Assembly (NCBI RefSeq): GCF_014208035.1
Contig: NZ_JACHMK010000001.1
Coordinates: 2,356,001 to 2,420,000, forward strand
Source: Schaalia hyovaginalis
Lineage (GTDB): Bacteria; Actinomycetota; Actinomycetes; Actinomycetales; Actinomycetaceae
DNA: 64,000 bases
Direction: 5' to 3'
Shown here: positions 38,440 to 46,671 of the stretch, one piece after another
Layout of the letters: each line of letters begins with the position of its first letter
How positions within the stretch are numbered: the first letter of the stretch is position 1
The notes under the pieces: generated by a model
Told to the model about the DNA's origin: nothing
What the model saw: the letters and a program-made list of their open reading frames with translations, nothing else
Databases searched by the model: none
Program-made: the position numbers and the translations under genes

Positions 38440-39171
38440 ATGGGCAAGAGACACCGAAAGCACCCCATCTGGACTCCCGAAAAAGCGGAAAGCTCGCAGA
38501 AGCGAACATTGCGATTCGTCATCTACGCTCTGCTACTTATCGTCAGCTTCTTCACGATCTTTGGACGGCGGGTGCCGCCACTCCTTATCGGCATCGAGAT
38601 ACTCACCGTACCGGCGCTCATTCTCGTGCTGATAGTTGGGAACATCCGGCGCAGCCTCCTGTGGCGGCTTGATCCCGGACGGGTCTGGACACGAACGTCC
38701 TTCGGCTACGTCCTCGCATTCCTCGGAATCGTGCCCCTAGGACTCCTCATCGCCCTTGATTTCTTCTACATCGCCTACTTCGGTCACCGAATCAGCTACG
38801 CCCTCGGCGGTCTCTTCCTCACCGGCGCGTCTTTCTACGAGCTGTACCTGAACCGCGGCATCCTCACCCGATGCACAGGCTTCGAGCTGATCCTGACACC
38901 GGAACGGGTGCAGTTCCGAACCGTGGACGGACGCGAGCACGTCTTCCTTTGGACCGAGACGCCGCGACTTACCCACCTCGACGTGAGGAATCTCCACATT
39001 CGAAGGGCCAACACCCTCCCTGAACTGGTACCCCGAACTCTCATGCCACTGCTGCCGACGGAACTGAGGGACATCCTCGACTACTACTCCAGTCACCCCG
39101 ACCACCGCGCAGAACTCGCTACAGAAGCAGGACTCATCCGCGTCCTCGACTTCTGCAAGAACCCCGGATAG
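38440..39171 (+). CDS. Membrane protein, second of two tandem paralogues
   Basis: This 243-residue protein has the same layout as the preceding gene: WTPE motif near the start, four transmembrane segments, then FELILTPERVQFRTVDGREHVF and the same C-terminus. The last 111 bases (39061-39171) are nearly identical to 38309-38419, while the membrane parts share only pattern. The ATG at 38440 is 20 bases after the previous stop. Confidence 0.6.
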   Translation: MGKRHRKHPIWTPEKAESSQKRTLRFVIYALLLIVSFFTIFGRRVPPLLIGIEILTVPALILVLIVGNIRRSLLWRLDPGRVWTRTSFGYVLAFLGIVPLGLLIALDFFYIAYFGHRISYALGGLFLTGASFYELYLNRGILTRCTGFELILTPERVQFRTVDGREHVFLWTETPRLTHLDVRNLHIRRANTLPELVPRTLMPLLPTELRDILDYYSSHPDHRAELATEAGLIRVLDFCKNPG

Positions 39172-39311
39172 TCGCTCGCAGCGACGAGACTGAAGCGCGT
39201 CTCTTGACAGCCAAGAGCTTCACTGCCCCGCCCTCGTCCCCTAAGAACTGCACGGGACGCCCGTGTTTTCGCCCGCGAGACCCCGCGGGCCCGGACGCCT
39301 ACGATGAAGAC

Positions 39312-40136
39312 ATGACGACAACGACTATTGCGCCGAAGCCCCTCACCGAGATGCCGCCGGTCTCCGCGTGGCTCTCCGACATGGACGGCGTCCTCGTCAA
39401 GGAGAACCGCGCCCTGCCCGGCGCCGAACAATTCCTCGACGCGCTGCGCCGCAAGGGCTACCCCTTCCTCGTCCTGACGAACAACTCGATCTTCACCAAC
39501 CGCGACCTGTCAGCACGGCTCGCCCGTTCGGGGCTCGACGTCCCCGAGGACAACATCTGGACCTCGGCGAACGCGACCGCCGCATTCCTCTCGCAGCAGT
39601 CCCCGGACTCCACGGCCTTCGTCATCGGCGAAGCCGGGCTCACGACCGCCCTGCACGGCGCGGGCTACATCATGACCGACCAGGACCCCGAGTACGTCGT
39701 CCTCGGCGAAACCCGCAACTACGACTTCAACGCGATCACCAGTGCGATCAGGCTCATCGAGTCCGGCGCCAAGTTCATCGCGACCAACCCCGACGTGACC
39801 GGCCCCTCCGATGACGGGACCCTGCCCGCCACCGGCTCGATCGCCGCGATGATCACCGCCGCCACCGGCAAACGCCCCTACTTCGTCGGCAAACCGAACC
39901 CCGTCATGATCCGCGCGGGCCTCAACAAGATCGGCGCGCACTCCGAGCGCGCAGCCATGGTCGGCGACCGCATGGACACCGACATCCAGGCGGGCGTCGA
40001 AGCGGGGCTTCGCACGCACCTCGTCCTCTCGGGATCGACCTCGCTCGAGCAAGTCGAGCAGTACCCGTACCGCCCCTTCGGCATCCACGAGGGGATCGGA
40101 GAGCTCATCGAACTCGTCGAAGCCGTGAGCGAGTGA
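39312..40136 (+). CDS. HAD-superfamily (NagD-like, class IIA) phosphatase
   Basis: This 274-residue protein carries HAD motif I WLSDMDGVLVKEN (residues about 20-32), motif II VLTNNS, Lys in KPNP and motif IV GDRMDTDI, with the large class IIA cap between. Substrates of the NagD group include nucleotides and sugar phosphates, and the substrate here is unknown. The ATG at 39312 follows a TACGAT hexamer (39300-39305) by six bases, which suggests leaderless expression. A terminator follows. Confidence 0.9.
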   Translation: MTTTTIAPKPLTEMPPVSAWLSDMDGVLVKENRALPGAEQFLDALRRKGYPFLVLTNNSIFTNRDLSARLARSGLDVPEDNIWTSANATAAFLSQQSPDSTAFVIGEAGLTTALHGAGYIMTDQDPEYVVLGETRNYDFNAITSAIRLIESGAKFIATNPDVTGPSDDGTLPATGSIAAMITAATGKRPYFVGKPNPVMIRAGLNKIGAHSERAAMVGDRMDTDIQAGVEAGLRTHLVLSGSTSLEQVEQYPYRPFGIHEGIGELIELVEAVSE

Positions 40137-40152
40137 GGGTTTCGACCAGCAG

Positions 40153-40180
40153 GGGGCGCGCACCTGTCGGTGCGCGCCCC
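40153..40180 (+). terminator. Terminator after the HAD gene
   Basis: A perfect 12-bp stem (40153-40164 with 40169-40180) and loop TGTC are followed by TTGTCTCC. Confidence 0.85.
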
Positions 40181-40227
40181 TTGTCTCCTCGGACCTTCGC
40201 CCTTGTGCGCTCTTGTACGCTGGAGCC

Positions 40228-40797
40228 ATGACGAACGACTCGCACAAGGCCCGCCTCTCCGAACTGGTCAAGGAGCTGGCGGTCATCCACGAGAAGGTCA
40301 CGCTCGCTTCGGGCCGTGAATCCGATTTCTACGTCGATATGCGCCGCGCGACGCTCCATCACGAGGCCGCTCCCCTCATCGGCCACGTCATGCTCGACCT
40401 CCTCGAAGAAGCCGGATTCACCCCCGGGGAGGAGTACGTCGCCGTCGGGGGCCTCACCATGGGCGCCGATCCTGTTGCGGCCGCGATGCTTCACGCCGCC
40501 GCTTCGCGCGGGCTCGACCTCGATGCGTTCGTCGTCCGCAAGGCGGCGAAGGACCACGGCATGAAGCGCCGCATCGAAGGGCCTGATGTGACGGGCAAGC
40601 GCGTCGTCGTCCTCGAAGACACTTCGACCACGGGCGGGTCTCCGCTTGAAGCCGCCGCCGCCCTCAAGGAAGCCGGTGCCGAGGTCGTCGCCGTCGCGGT
40701 GATCGTGGATCGTGCGACCGGTGCGAAGGAGCGCATCGAGGCTGAGGGCTTCCCGTACTTCTACGCCCTCGGTCTTGAGGACCTCGGCCTCGCCTGA
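40228..40797 (+). CDS. pyrE: Orotate phosphoribosyltransferase
   Basis: This 189-residue enzyme of de novo pyrimidine synthesis joins orotate and PRPP. The PRPP-binding motif VVVLEDTSTTGGSPLEA is near residues 128-144, the catalytic loop is RKAAKDHGMKRRIEG, and the N-terminal ASGRESDFYVDMR is typical. The ATG at 40228 follows TACGCT (40216-40221) by six bases (leaderless). No other pyr genes are adjacent. Confidence 0.95.
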   Translation: MTNDSHKARLSELVKELAVIHEKVTLASGRESDFYVDMRRATLHHEAAPLIGHVMLDLLEEAGFTPGEEYVAVGGLTMGADPVAAAMLHAAASRGLDLDAFVVRKAAKDHGMKRRIEGPDVTGKRVVVLEDTSTTGGSPLEAAAALKEAGAEVVAVAVIVDRATGAKERIEAEGFPYFYALGLEDLGLA

Positions 40798-40889
40798 ATC
40801 GCCTTCGGCTCCCGCTGCGCGCCTCACGGTCGGCGCCGTCGGTCTGACGTCGATAACACCGCCCAAGGCGCGCAGGGGCGCCGATCCCG

Positions 40890-41663
40890 TCACATATGGG
40901 GGACGCCGCGCATCGCCGCGCGGACCGCGGAGCGCGGCATGAGCTTCATCGCCGCCATCGCCGCCTTGTAGACGGGCGTCGGAGTCACGAGGACCCGGCC
41001 GACGCGAACTGCGTCCAGCGCTTCGGACACGACCTCCTCGGGTTCGGCCATGAAGGCTCCGGGGGTCCGCGTCATATCGACCCCCGCCTTCTCGAAGAAC
41101 GCCGTCCGCACGGGCCCCGGGCACACGGCAGTCGCCGTGACGCCGGTGCCGCGCAGCTCCTCGGACAATCCCTCCGTGAAAGCGACGACCCACGCCTTAT
41201 GAGCGGAGTAGGTGCCCGCACCGGTCCTGGAGGCGACCGAGGCGACGTTGAGGATCGCGCCCCGACCGCGAGCGCGCATCGCCCGCACCGCGTGATGCGA
41301 GAGCACCATGACGGCTCGCACCATCACGTCGAGGCCGTTGATCTCCGCCTCGAGGTCGTTGTCCGGGAAGGGCTTGCCGAGTCCGAAGCCCGCATTGTTC
41401 ACCAGGAGGCCGATCGGCGGCGTCTGCGCATCGGAGGGCGCATCGATCCGACGCGCGACCGCGGCGCAGCCCTCCGGTGTCGACAGATCCGCAACGATCA
41501 CCTCGGCTCGAACGCCCGCAACGGACTGCAGGCGCTCCGCAAGAGCGCGCAGCACGTCTTCGCGTCTGGCCGCAAGAACGAGATCGTGCCCCGCCGCCGC
41601 CAGCTGCCAGGCGAATTCCTCGCCGAGCCCCGAGGTCGCACCCGTGATCAATGCTGTTCCCAT
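40890..41663 (-). CDS. Short-chain dehydrogenase/reductase
   Basis: This 257-residue SDR has an N-terminal dinucleotide motif (TGATSGLGEEFAWQLA), NNAG at about residues 88-91, catalytic Ser in NVASVASRTG, and YSAHK as the Tyr-x-x-x-Lys pair. The classical SDR fold ends with a substrate-binding C-terminus of unknown specificity. The ATG at 41663 is seven bases after TAGGAT (41671-41676). It converges on pyrE. Confidence 0.92.
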   Translation of the reverse strand: MGTALITGATSGLGEEFAWQLAAAGHDLVLAARREDVLRALAERLQSVAGVRAEVIVADLSTPEGCAAVARRIDAPSDAQTPPIGLLVNNAGFGLGKPFPDNDLEAEINGLDVMVRAVMVLSHHAVRAMRARGRGAILNVASVASRTGAGTYSAHKAWVVAFTEGLSEELRGTGVTATAVCPGPVRTAFFEKAGVDMTRTPGAFMAEPEEVVSEALDAVRVGRVLVTPTPVYKAAMAAMKLMPRSAVRAAMRGVPHM

Positions 41664-41789
41664 GGCCTCAATCCTACGGGTCCCGGAGTGAGCGCCGCCC
41701 GGGGATATTCACAGACTCCGCCTCTTTCCCCCCCTGATGAAGGGGGCGGACGATATGATCGCCACTACTCGCGATGCAGGAGGACAAAC

Positions 41790-44579
41790 GTGCACGACCC
41801 GCTCGACGGCTCCGCGCCCCAGGCCTCACCCGGAGAATCATCGAGAGCCGATGAGGGGGCTGCGCAGCGCCCGGATCTGGAGGAACTCGCACGGGAGGTT
41901 GAACGACTCGGTCTCGAGCTCGCCCGCCTGTCCGCCCTCCTCGACTCCCGCGCAGCGCAAAGCCCCTCCCCTGCGCCCCTTGCCCCCGCGTCATCAGTCC
42001 CGGCGCCCCGTGCTCCGCGAACCCCACCGGGCCCCGCCCCGCAGCAGGCGCAGCTGTCGCCGCAGCAGGCGCACCCGGCCCCGCAGCAGCAGGCGCACCC
42101 GTGGATGCAGCCCCCGGAGCCGGTGTTTCCCGGAGCAACGGGGCCGCAGGCCTCCCCGCGCGCTCCCCTTCCTGCGAGCGCGCCGACGGATTCCACTCGA
42201 AGGGCTTCACCCCCCTCCTCACCGCCGACGGGAAAAGCCAGCGAGTCCCGCCTGGGCGCCTACGCGCTCTCGATCGCCTCCGCACTCCTCATCTTCTTCG
42301 CAGGCGCCAGTCTCATCGCCCTGTTCTGGAACTCGATCCCCGATGCCGCGAAAGTCGGATTCGTCGGACTCCTCGCCCTCGTCCTCACGGTCACAGGAAC
42401 CGTGCTCTCGCGGATGCCCGGCGAGGAATCGGGCGATTGGCGGCGCTCGGTTCCCGCCGCGACGCTCCTGGGCATGGGCGGAGGGCTCGGCTTCGTCGCG
42501 ATCATCGGAGCTGCGATCCTCGGTGTTCTCGTGAATGCGATGAGCGGACTGCTCCTCCTCATCGCCTGGGGAATCATCATGTACGCCCTGGGCGCGCTGA
42601 CGCGGAACCCCTTCACCTGGATCATCGCCGCCCTCGGCGGGATCTCGACGATCGAGCTCGTCGTCTTCTACGCGGACCGCGAGCCGGCCTCCGCGCATCT
42701 CGCGGCGATCGCCCTTCTCATCCACCTCCTCATCCTGACAGGGATCACCTTCCGCTCCTCGCCGATCCGCACTTCCGCTGCGTCGAGGCCGGCCTCCTTC
42801 CTCCCGGTTCTCGCACTCGCGCTCTGGGCTCTCCTGCGCCTCCCGATCGACACGGTCCCTCAGTCGAAGGCGCCGCTCACCCTTGCCGTCTACTCCCTGT
42901 TCGGGGTTCTCCTCCTCATGCAGACCCTGCTCCTCACCCGGGCCGCCGAGGAGGGTCAGCACCGAAGGGAATGGTCGCTGATCTGGATCGCGATACCCCT
43001 CCTCCTCGGAGGCACTGCCCTCAGGATCTCCGCTTGGGAAGTGAGACCCGCGCCTTTCCCCGCGACCATCGACTCCGCGCCGCTGATCGCCTTCGCGGCG
43101 GTGCTCCTCCTTCTCATCGGGATCCTCCTCTGCTCGTTCCTGTCCGCCGCCTTCCCGATGCACCCCCTTCCCCGGGCCGCCGCCGCGCACGGCCTCAGCG
43201 CAACCGTTCTCCTCATCCTCATCGCCCGCGCATCGCTCGGCGAACGCAGCCTCCTCGAAATCGCCGCCATGGTCCTCGTTCTCGCAGCGACCGCCATTCC
43301 GGCGGTCATCGCAGGGCGGGGAGGGCACGCGCTCACGCTCCCCCTCATGTCCCTTCCGTTCCTCCTTCCCCTCTTCGGCAGGGATTGGGTGAGTGAAGGG
43401 GTCGGAATCGTCCTCCTCGTCGTCATCATGACGGCCTCGCTTCTCGTCGACGTCTTCGCGCGAAGAACGCGCAGGGCTGCGCAGACCCTCGCATCACCCC
43501 CAGGCTCCCTGCCCCGCGCGGCGGCTTGGGCTCAGGGGATCATCCTCCTCGTCCACATGACGGCAGCCGTTCAGGGCGCGCTCTTCCTCCTCGAGATCGC
43601 CGGGGCGTGGAGGACGACCGCGATGTGGATCTGCCTCTTCAGCGCTTTGGGCCTCCTCATCCTCTCGGGCTTGCCGAGCAACGCTCTCGGCCCCGCCGAA
43701 CTGTTCAGCGGCGAGGGATTCGACGCCCGCGTCTCCCCCCGAGCGCTTCCCGCAGTCGTGCCCTCGCCGGCCGTTGCAGCGGGTGCCGGGCCGGGCGCTC
43801 CGAGGCCGATGACGCAGCCGGCTCCCGGAGCTCCCGCGGGCATCGCAGCCCAGCCGGGCCTTGCACTCCCCGCAGCTCACCCCGGCCCCGCAGCGCGACT
43901 GCGCGCGCCTGTCGCCCCGATCCTCATCACCGGGGCCGTGTGCCTCCTCATCGTCGTCTCCGCCGTCATCGACGCCTTCTCGTCCCGATCCGGCTCCCTC
44001 GATGTTCACACGGGGGTCCTCGCCGCACTCACGGTGATCCTCGCTTCGATCTCCGCCTGGATGCTCTACCCCGTCGCCGCCCTCGATGCCGGAGGATCAG
44101 CCCTCGGCGCGGTCATCATCATCTCGACGGTCACGACCCTGACGATGCTCGCCCCGGAGGGCGCGCGCTCGTGGATCTCGAACATCGCCCTCGTCCTCGC
44201 CGCCGCGCTGTGCATCCTCATCGGGCTCGCCCTGCGTGCCAGAAGACTCCGATTCCTCGGACTGGTCACCGTGCTCGTCGGCGTCCTGAAGATCGCCCTG
44301 GTCGACCTGGCGGCGCAGAACTCCCTGACGCGGATCGGAGCGCTCTTCCTGGCCGGCCTCATCTGCTTCCTCCTCTCCCTCGCATACACGCGGCTCTTCA
44401 CGGCCTTCGACGAGGAGAGGGCCCGCCCCCGGCGGACACCGCAGCCCATGCCGAGTCCGCAGCCCCTGCCTGCTCCGGAGCTCCAGTCCCCCTCTCAGGG
44501 CCTCGGCGCTCCGCCCTCGGCACCCGAGCGCCCTGCCGCTCCTCCGCCGGGCCCTCCCCGAGATCCTTCCCTAAGCTGA
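41790..44579 (+). CDS. DUF2339-type polytopic membrane protein
   Basis: This 929-residue protein starts at GTG 41790 with AGGAGG just upstream. Residues 20-55 form a coiled coil (LEELAREVERLGLELARLSALL), residues 60-150 are a Pro/Gln/Ala-rich linker, and the rest is about 20 transmembrane helices with a soluble Pro/Ala break near 650-700. A coiled-coil N-terminus followed by many helices is the DUF2339 architecture. Function is unknown. The C-terminal 60 residues are Pro-rich. The frame upstream of the start (to 40896) is antisense to the SDR gene. Confidence 0.75.
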   Translation: MHDPLDGSAPQASPGESSRADEGAAQRPDLEELAREVERLGLELARLSALLDSRAAQSPSPAPLAPASSVPAPRAPRTPPGPAPQQAQLSPQQAHPAPQQQAHPWMQPPEPVFPGATGPQASPRAPLPASAPTDSTRRASPPSSPPTGKASESRLGAYALSIASALLIFFAGASLIALFWNSIPDAAKVGFVGLLALVLTVTGTVLSRMPGEESGDWRRSVPAATLLGMGGGLGFVAIIGAAILGVLVNAMSGLLLLIAWGIIMYALGALTRNPFTWIIAALGGISTIELVVFYADREPASAHLAAIALLIHLLILTGITFRSSPIRTSAASRPASFLPVLALALWALLRLPIDTVPQSKAPLTLAVYSLFGVLLLMQTLLLTRAAEEGQHRREWSLIWIAIPLLLGGTALRISAWEVRPAPFPATIDSAPLIAFAAVLLLLIGILLCSFLSAAFPMHPLPRAAAAHGLSATVLLILIARASLGERSLLEIAAMVLVLAATAIPAVIAGRGGHALTLPLMSLPFLLPLFGRDWVSEGVGIVLLVVIMTASLLVDVFARRTRRAAQTLASPPGSLPRAAAWAQGIILLVHMTAAVQGALFLLEIAGAWRTTAMWICLFSALGLLILSGLPSNALGPAELFSGEGFDARVSPRALPAVVPSPAVAAGAGPGAPRPMTQPAPGAPAGIAAQPGLALPAAHPGPAARLRAPVAPILITGAVCLLIVVSAVIDAFSSRSGSLDVHTGVLAALTVILASISAWMLYPVAALDAGGSALGAVIIISTVTTLTMLAPEGARSWISNIALVLAAALCILIGLALRARRLRFLGLVTVLVGVLKIALVDLAAQNSLTRIGALFLAGLICFLLSLAYTRLFTAFDEERARPRRTPQPMPSPQPLPAPELQSPSQGLGAPPSAPERPAAPPPGPPRDPSLS

Positions 44580-44583
44580 GCCC

Positions 44584-45381
44584 ATGAGATTCGCGACCTG
44601 GAACGTCAATTCGATCCGCACCCGCGTCGACCGCGTCATCGCCTTCCTCGACCGCTCCGGTGTCGACGTGCTCGCCATGCAGGAGATCAAGTGCAAGCCC
44701 GAGCAATTCCCGACCGAGCCCTTCGAAGCGGCCGGGTACCATCTCGCGGTCCACGGGCTCGATCAGTGGAACGGCGTCGCCGTGGCCTCGCGCCTGCCGA
44801 TCCTTCGCGTCGAGGATCATTTCGCAGGTCAGCCGACTTTCGGAGATCCTGAGACCCTCGAGGCCCGCGCACTCGGCGTCACCTTCCGCCAGGCCGATGG
44901 CGCGGAGACGACGATCTGGAGCCTCTACGTGCCCAACGGGCGCGAACTCGATCACCCGCACTACGCCTACAAGCTCGCCTGGCTTTCGGCCCTGAGGGCA
45001 GAGGGCGCCCGGTGGCTCGCGGCCGATCCGAGTGCGCGCATCGCACTGGTCGGCGATTGGAACGTCGCCCCCTTCGACGAGGATGTGTGGGACATGGCGG
45101 CCTTCGAGGGGAAGACGCACGTGTCCGAGCCCGAGCGCCGCGCTTTCTTCGCCTTCGCCGAGGACGGATGGGAGGAGGTGAGCCGCGAGCGCGTCACGAA
45201 CTACACGTATTGGGACTACCAGAAGCTGCGCTTCCCGAGGAATGAAGGGATGCGGATCGACTTCGTGTACGCCTCGCCCGCGCTCGCCGGGGCCGTCTCC
45301 GGGGTCGGGATCGACCGCGATGAGCGCAAGGGGAAGGGCGCCTCGGACCATGTGCCGCTGATCGTCGAGCTCGCCGATTGA
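44584..45381 (+). CDS. xth: Exodeoxyribonuclease III (AP endonuclease)
   Basis: This 265-residue Mg-dependent repair nuclease has all the motifs: MRFATWNVNSIR (residues 1-12), LAMQEIKC (metal Glu), WSLYVPNGR, GDWNVAPFDEDVWD and ASDHVPLIVEL (catalytic Asp-His). The ATG at 44584 follows TAAGCT (44572-44577) by six bases; that hexamer lies inside the end of the DUF2339 gene. Confidence 0.95.
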   Translation: MRFATWNVNSIRTRVDRVIAFLDRSGVDVLAMQEIKCKPEQFPTEPFEAAGYHLAVHGLDQWNGVAVASRLPILRVEDHFAGQPTFGDPETLEARALGVTFRQADGAETTIWSLYVPNGRELDHPHYAYKLAWLSALRAEGARWLAADPSARIALVGDWNVAPFDEDVWDMAAFEGKTHVSEPERRAFFAFAEDGWEEVSRERVTNYTYWDYQKLRFPRNEGMRIDFVYASPALAGAVSGVGIDRDERKGKGASDHVPLIVELAD

Positions 45382-45420
45382 TCCCCGAGCCCGCCCATCG
45401 GGGCGAGGCCGGCACCGCTC

Positions 45421-46233
45421 TCAGCGGGACGCGAGCTCGAGGAGCGCGCCATTGAGGGCGCTCCAGTTCTCCTTGTGCCAGGGCCCGAAATCTTGCTCGC
45501 CCAGGAATACTCCCACCGCCTCGTTCACCGGGTCGACCCAGAGGAAGGACCCGGACACGCCGAAGTGCCCGAAGGTCGAGTGCGGGGCGTCGGGCGCGGT
45601 CCAATGGGGGGACTTCAGCCCTCGGATCTCGGGGCCGAGCCCCCACGGGCACGGCGCGTGCCGGCCGTACCCGGGCACGACGCCGGCGAGCTCGGGGTAC
45701 TGGGCCGTGCGGGCCTCGTGCGCCAACTCGACGGAGATGAGACTCGGATGGAGCAGTTCCTCCCCGAGGGCGAGGAGGTCCTCGACGGATCCGAGTCCGG
45801 AGGCGGCGGGGCTTCCGGGGACCTCCGCACTCGACATGCCGAGGGGTTCGAAGAGGCTCTCCTCGATCCAACGCCCGATGGGAGTGCCCGTCGCCTCTTC
45901 GACGAGGTCGCCGAGGACCTCGTACCCGGCGTTCGAATAGACGCGGCGCTTGCCGGGTGAGAACTGCGCTTCGCGCGATTCGAAGGGGAGTCCGGAGGCG
46001 TGGGCCAGGAGGTGGCGGACGGTGGCGCCCTCGGGGCCGGCCGGATCGTCGAGGGCGAGGAGGCCGCGCTCGACTGCGATGAGGACGGACCAGGCTGTGC
46101 AGAGTTTCGTCACCGAGGCCAGAGGGCGGACCTCGCGCGCCTGACCGACCTCGACGAGGCGATCGCCGCGGGCGACGAGGGCGTAGGCGTGCGCGAAGGG
46201 GATATCGACCGGGGAGTCGAAGATGGGCGTCAC
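45421..46233 (-). CDS. Serine hydrolase of the beta-lactamase family (class C / EstB type)
   Basis: This 270-residue protein has SVTK (Ser-x-x-Lys nucleophile motif) at about residues 40-43, Tyr motif YSNAGYEVLGDLV near 122, and HFGVSG (third motif, His-x-Gly) near 225. No signal peptide is present, so a cytoplasmic esterase or peptidase is more likely than antibiotic resistance. GTG at 46233 has AAGGA upstream. The frame continuing to 46488 is encoded by the 22-bp tandem repeats and is rejected as coding. Confidence 0.85.
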   Translation of the reverse strand: MTPIFDSPVDIPFAHAYALVARGDRLVEVGQAREVRPLASVTKLCTAWSVLIAVERGLLALDDPAGPEGATVRHLLAHASGLPFESREAQFSPGKRRVYSNAGYEVLGDLVEEATGTPIGRWIEESLFEPLGMSSAEVPGSPAASGLGSVEDLLALGEELLHPSLISVELAHEARTAQYPELAGVVPGYGRHAPCPWGLGPEIRGLKSPHWTAPDAPHSTFGHFGVSGSFLWVDPVNEAVGVFLGEQDFGPWHKENWSALNGALLELASR

Positions 46234-46311
46234 GGGTGGTCCTTCCGTTGGGGTGCCTGGCGCCCACCCTAGCCGTCCGGACCGCTCAGGGCCCTGGGGA
46301 TCGCGAGTGCG

Positions 46312-46421
46312 GGAGTGCTTTCGACGGACGAAGGTGATGCTCTCGACGAGCAAACGTGATGCTTTCGACGGACGAAGGTGATGCTCTCGGCGGACGAAGG
46401 TGATGCTCTCGACGGGGGCGG
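46312..46421. repeat. 22-bp tandem repeat, about five units
   Basis: The unit GTGATGCTCTCGACGGACGA plus AG recurs at 46312 (partial), 46334, 46356, 46378 and 46400 with exactly 22-base spacing and a few substitutions. It lies about 80 bases upstream of the serine hydrolase start. Confidence 0.9.
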
Positions 46422-46453
46422 GCGGAGTCCGCCGATCCGCCCGCCCCGGCCGT

Positions 46454-46620
46454 ACAGCGATCACCGCAGAAACAACCACCTCCGGCAATCACCGCCAAGC
46501 CAACCAACTCCGGCAATCACCGCCAAACCAGCCAACTCCGGCAATCACCGCCAAACCAGCCAACTCCGGCAATCACCGCCAAACCAACCACGTCCGGCAA
46601 TCACCGCCAAACCAGCCACT
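46454..46620. repeat. 28-bp tandem repeat, about six units
   Basis: The core CCGGCAATCACCGCCAA recurs at 46482, 46510, 46538, 46566 and 46594, always 28 bases apart. A weaker unit precedes it at 46454. There are no unique spacers, so it is a minisatellite and not a CRISPR array. It lies between the clpB 3' end and the 22-bp array. Confidence 0.92.
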
Positions 46621-46671
46621 TAGAGCGCTCCCCGGCCACCGCCCGAGCCGGAGTGGCGGCCTCGGGACCGC

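Noticed and set aside
40896..41789. Upstream extension of the DUF2339 frame
   Set aside because: It is antisense to the SDR gene; AGGAGG just before GTG 41790 and the coiled-coil start mark the true N-terminus.
45421..46233. Antibiotic-resistance beta-lactamase
   Set aside because: The catalytic motifs fit the broad family, but there is no signal peptide and the third motif is HFG rather than KTG, so an esterase or peptidase is more likely.
46234..46488. N-terminal extension of the serine hydrolase through the 22-bp repeats
   Set aside because: The extension is just the repeat translated; GTG 46233 has a ribosome binding site and matches family length.
46454..46620. CRISPR array
   Set aside because: Units follow each other directly at 28 bases with no unique spacers, and there are no cas genes nearby.
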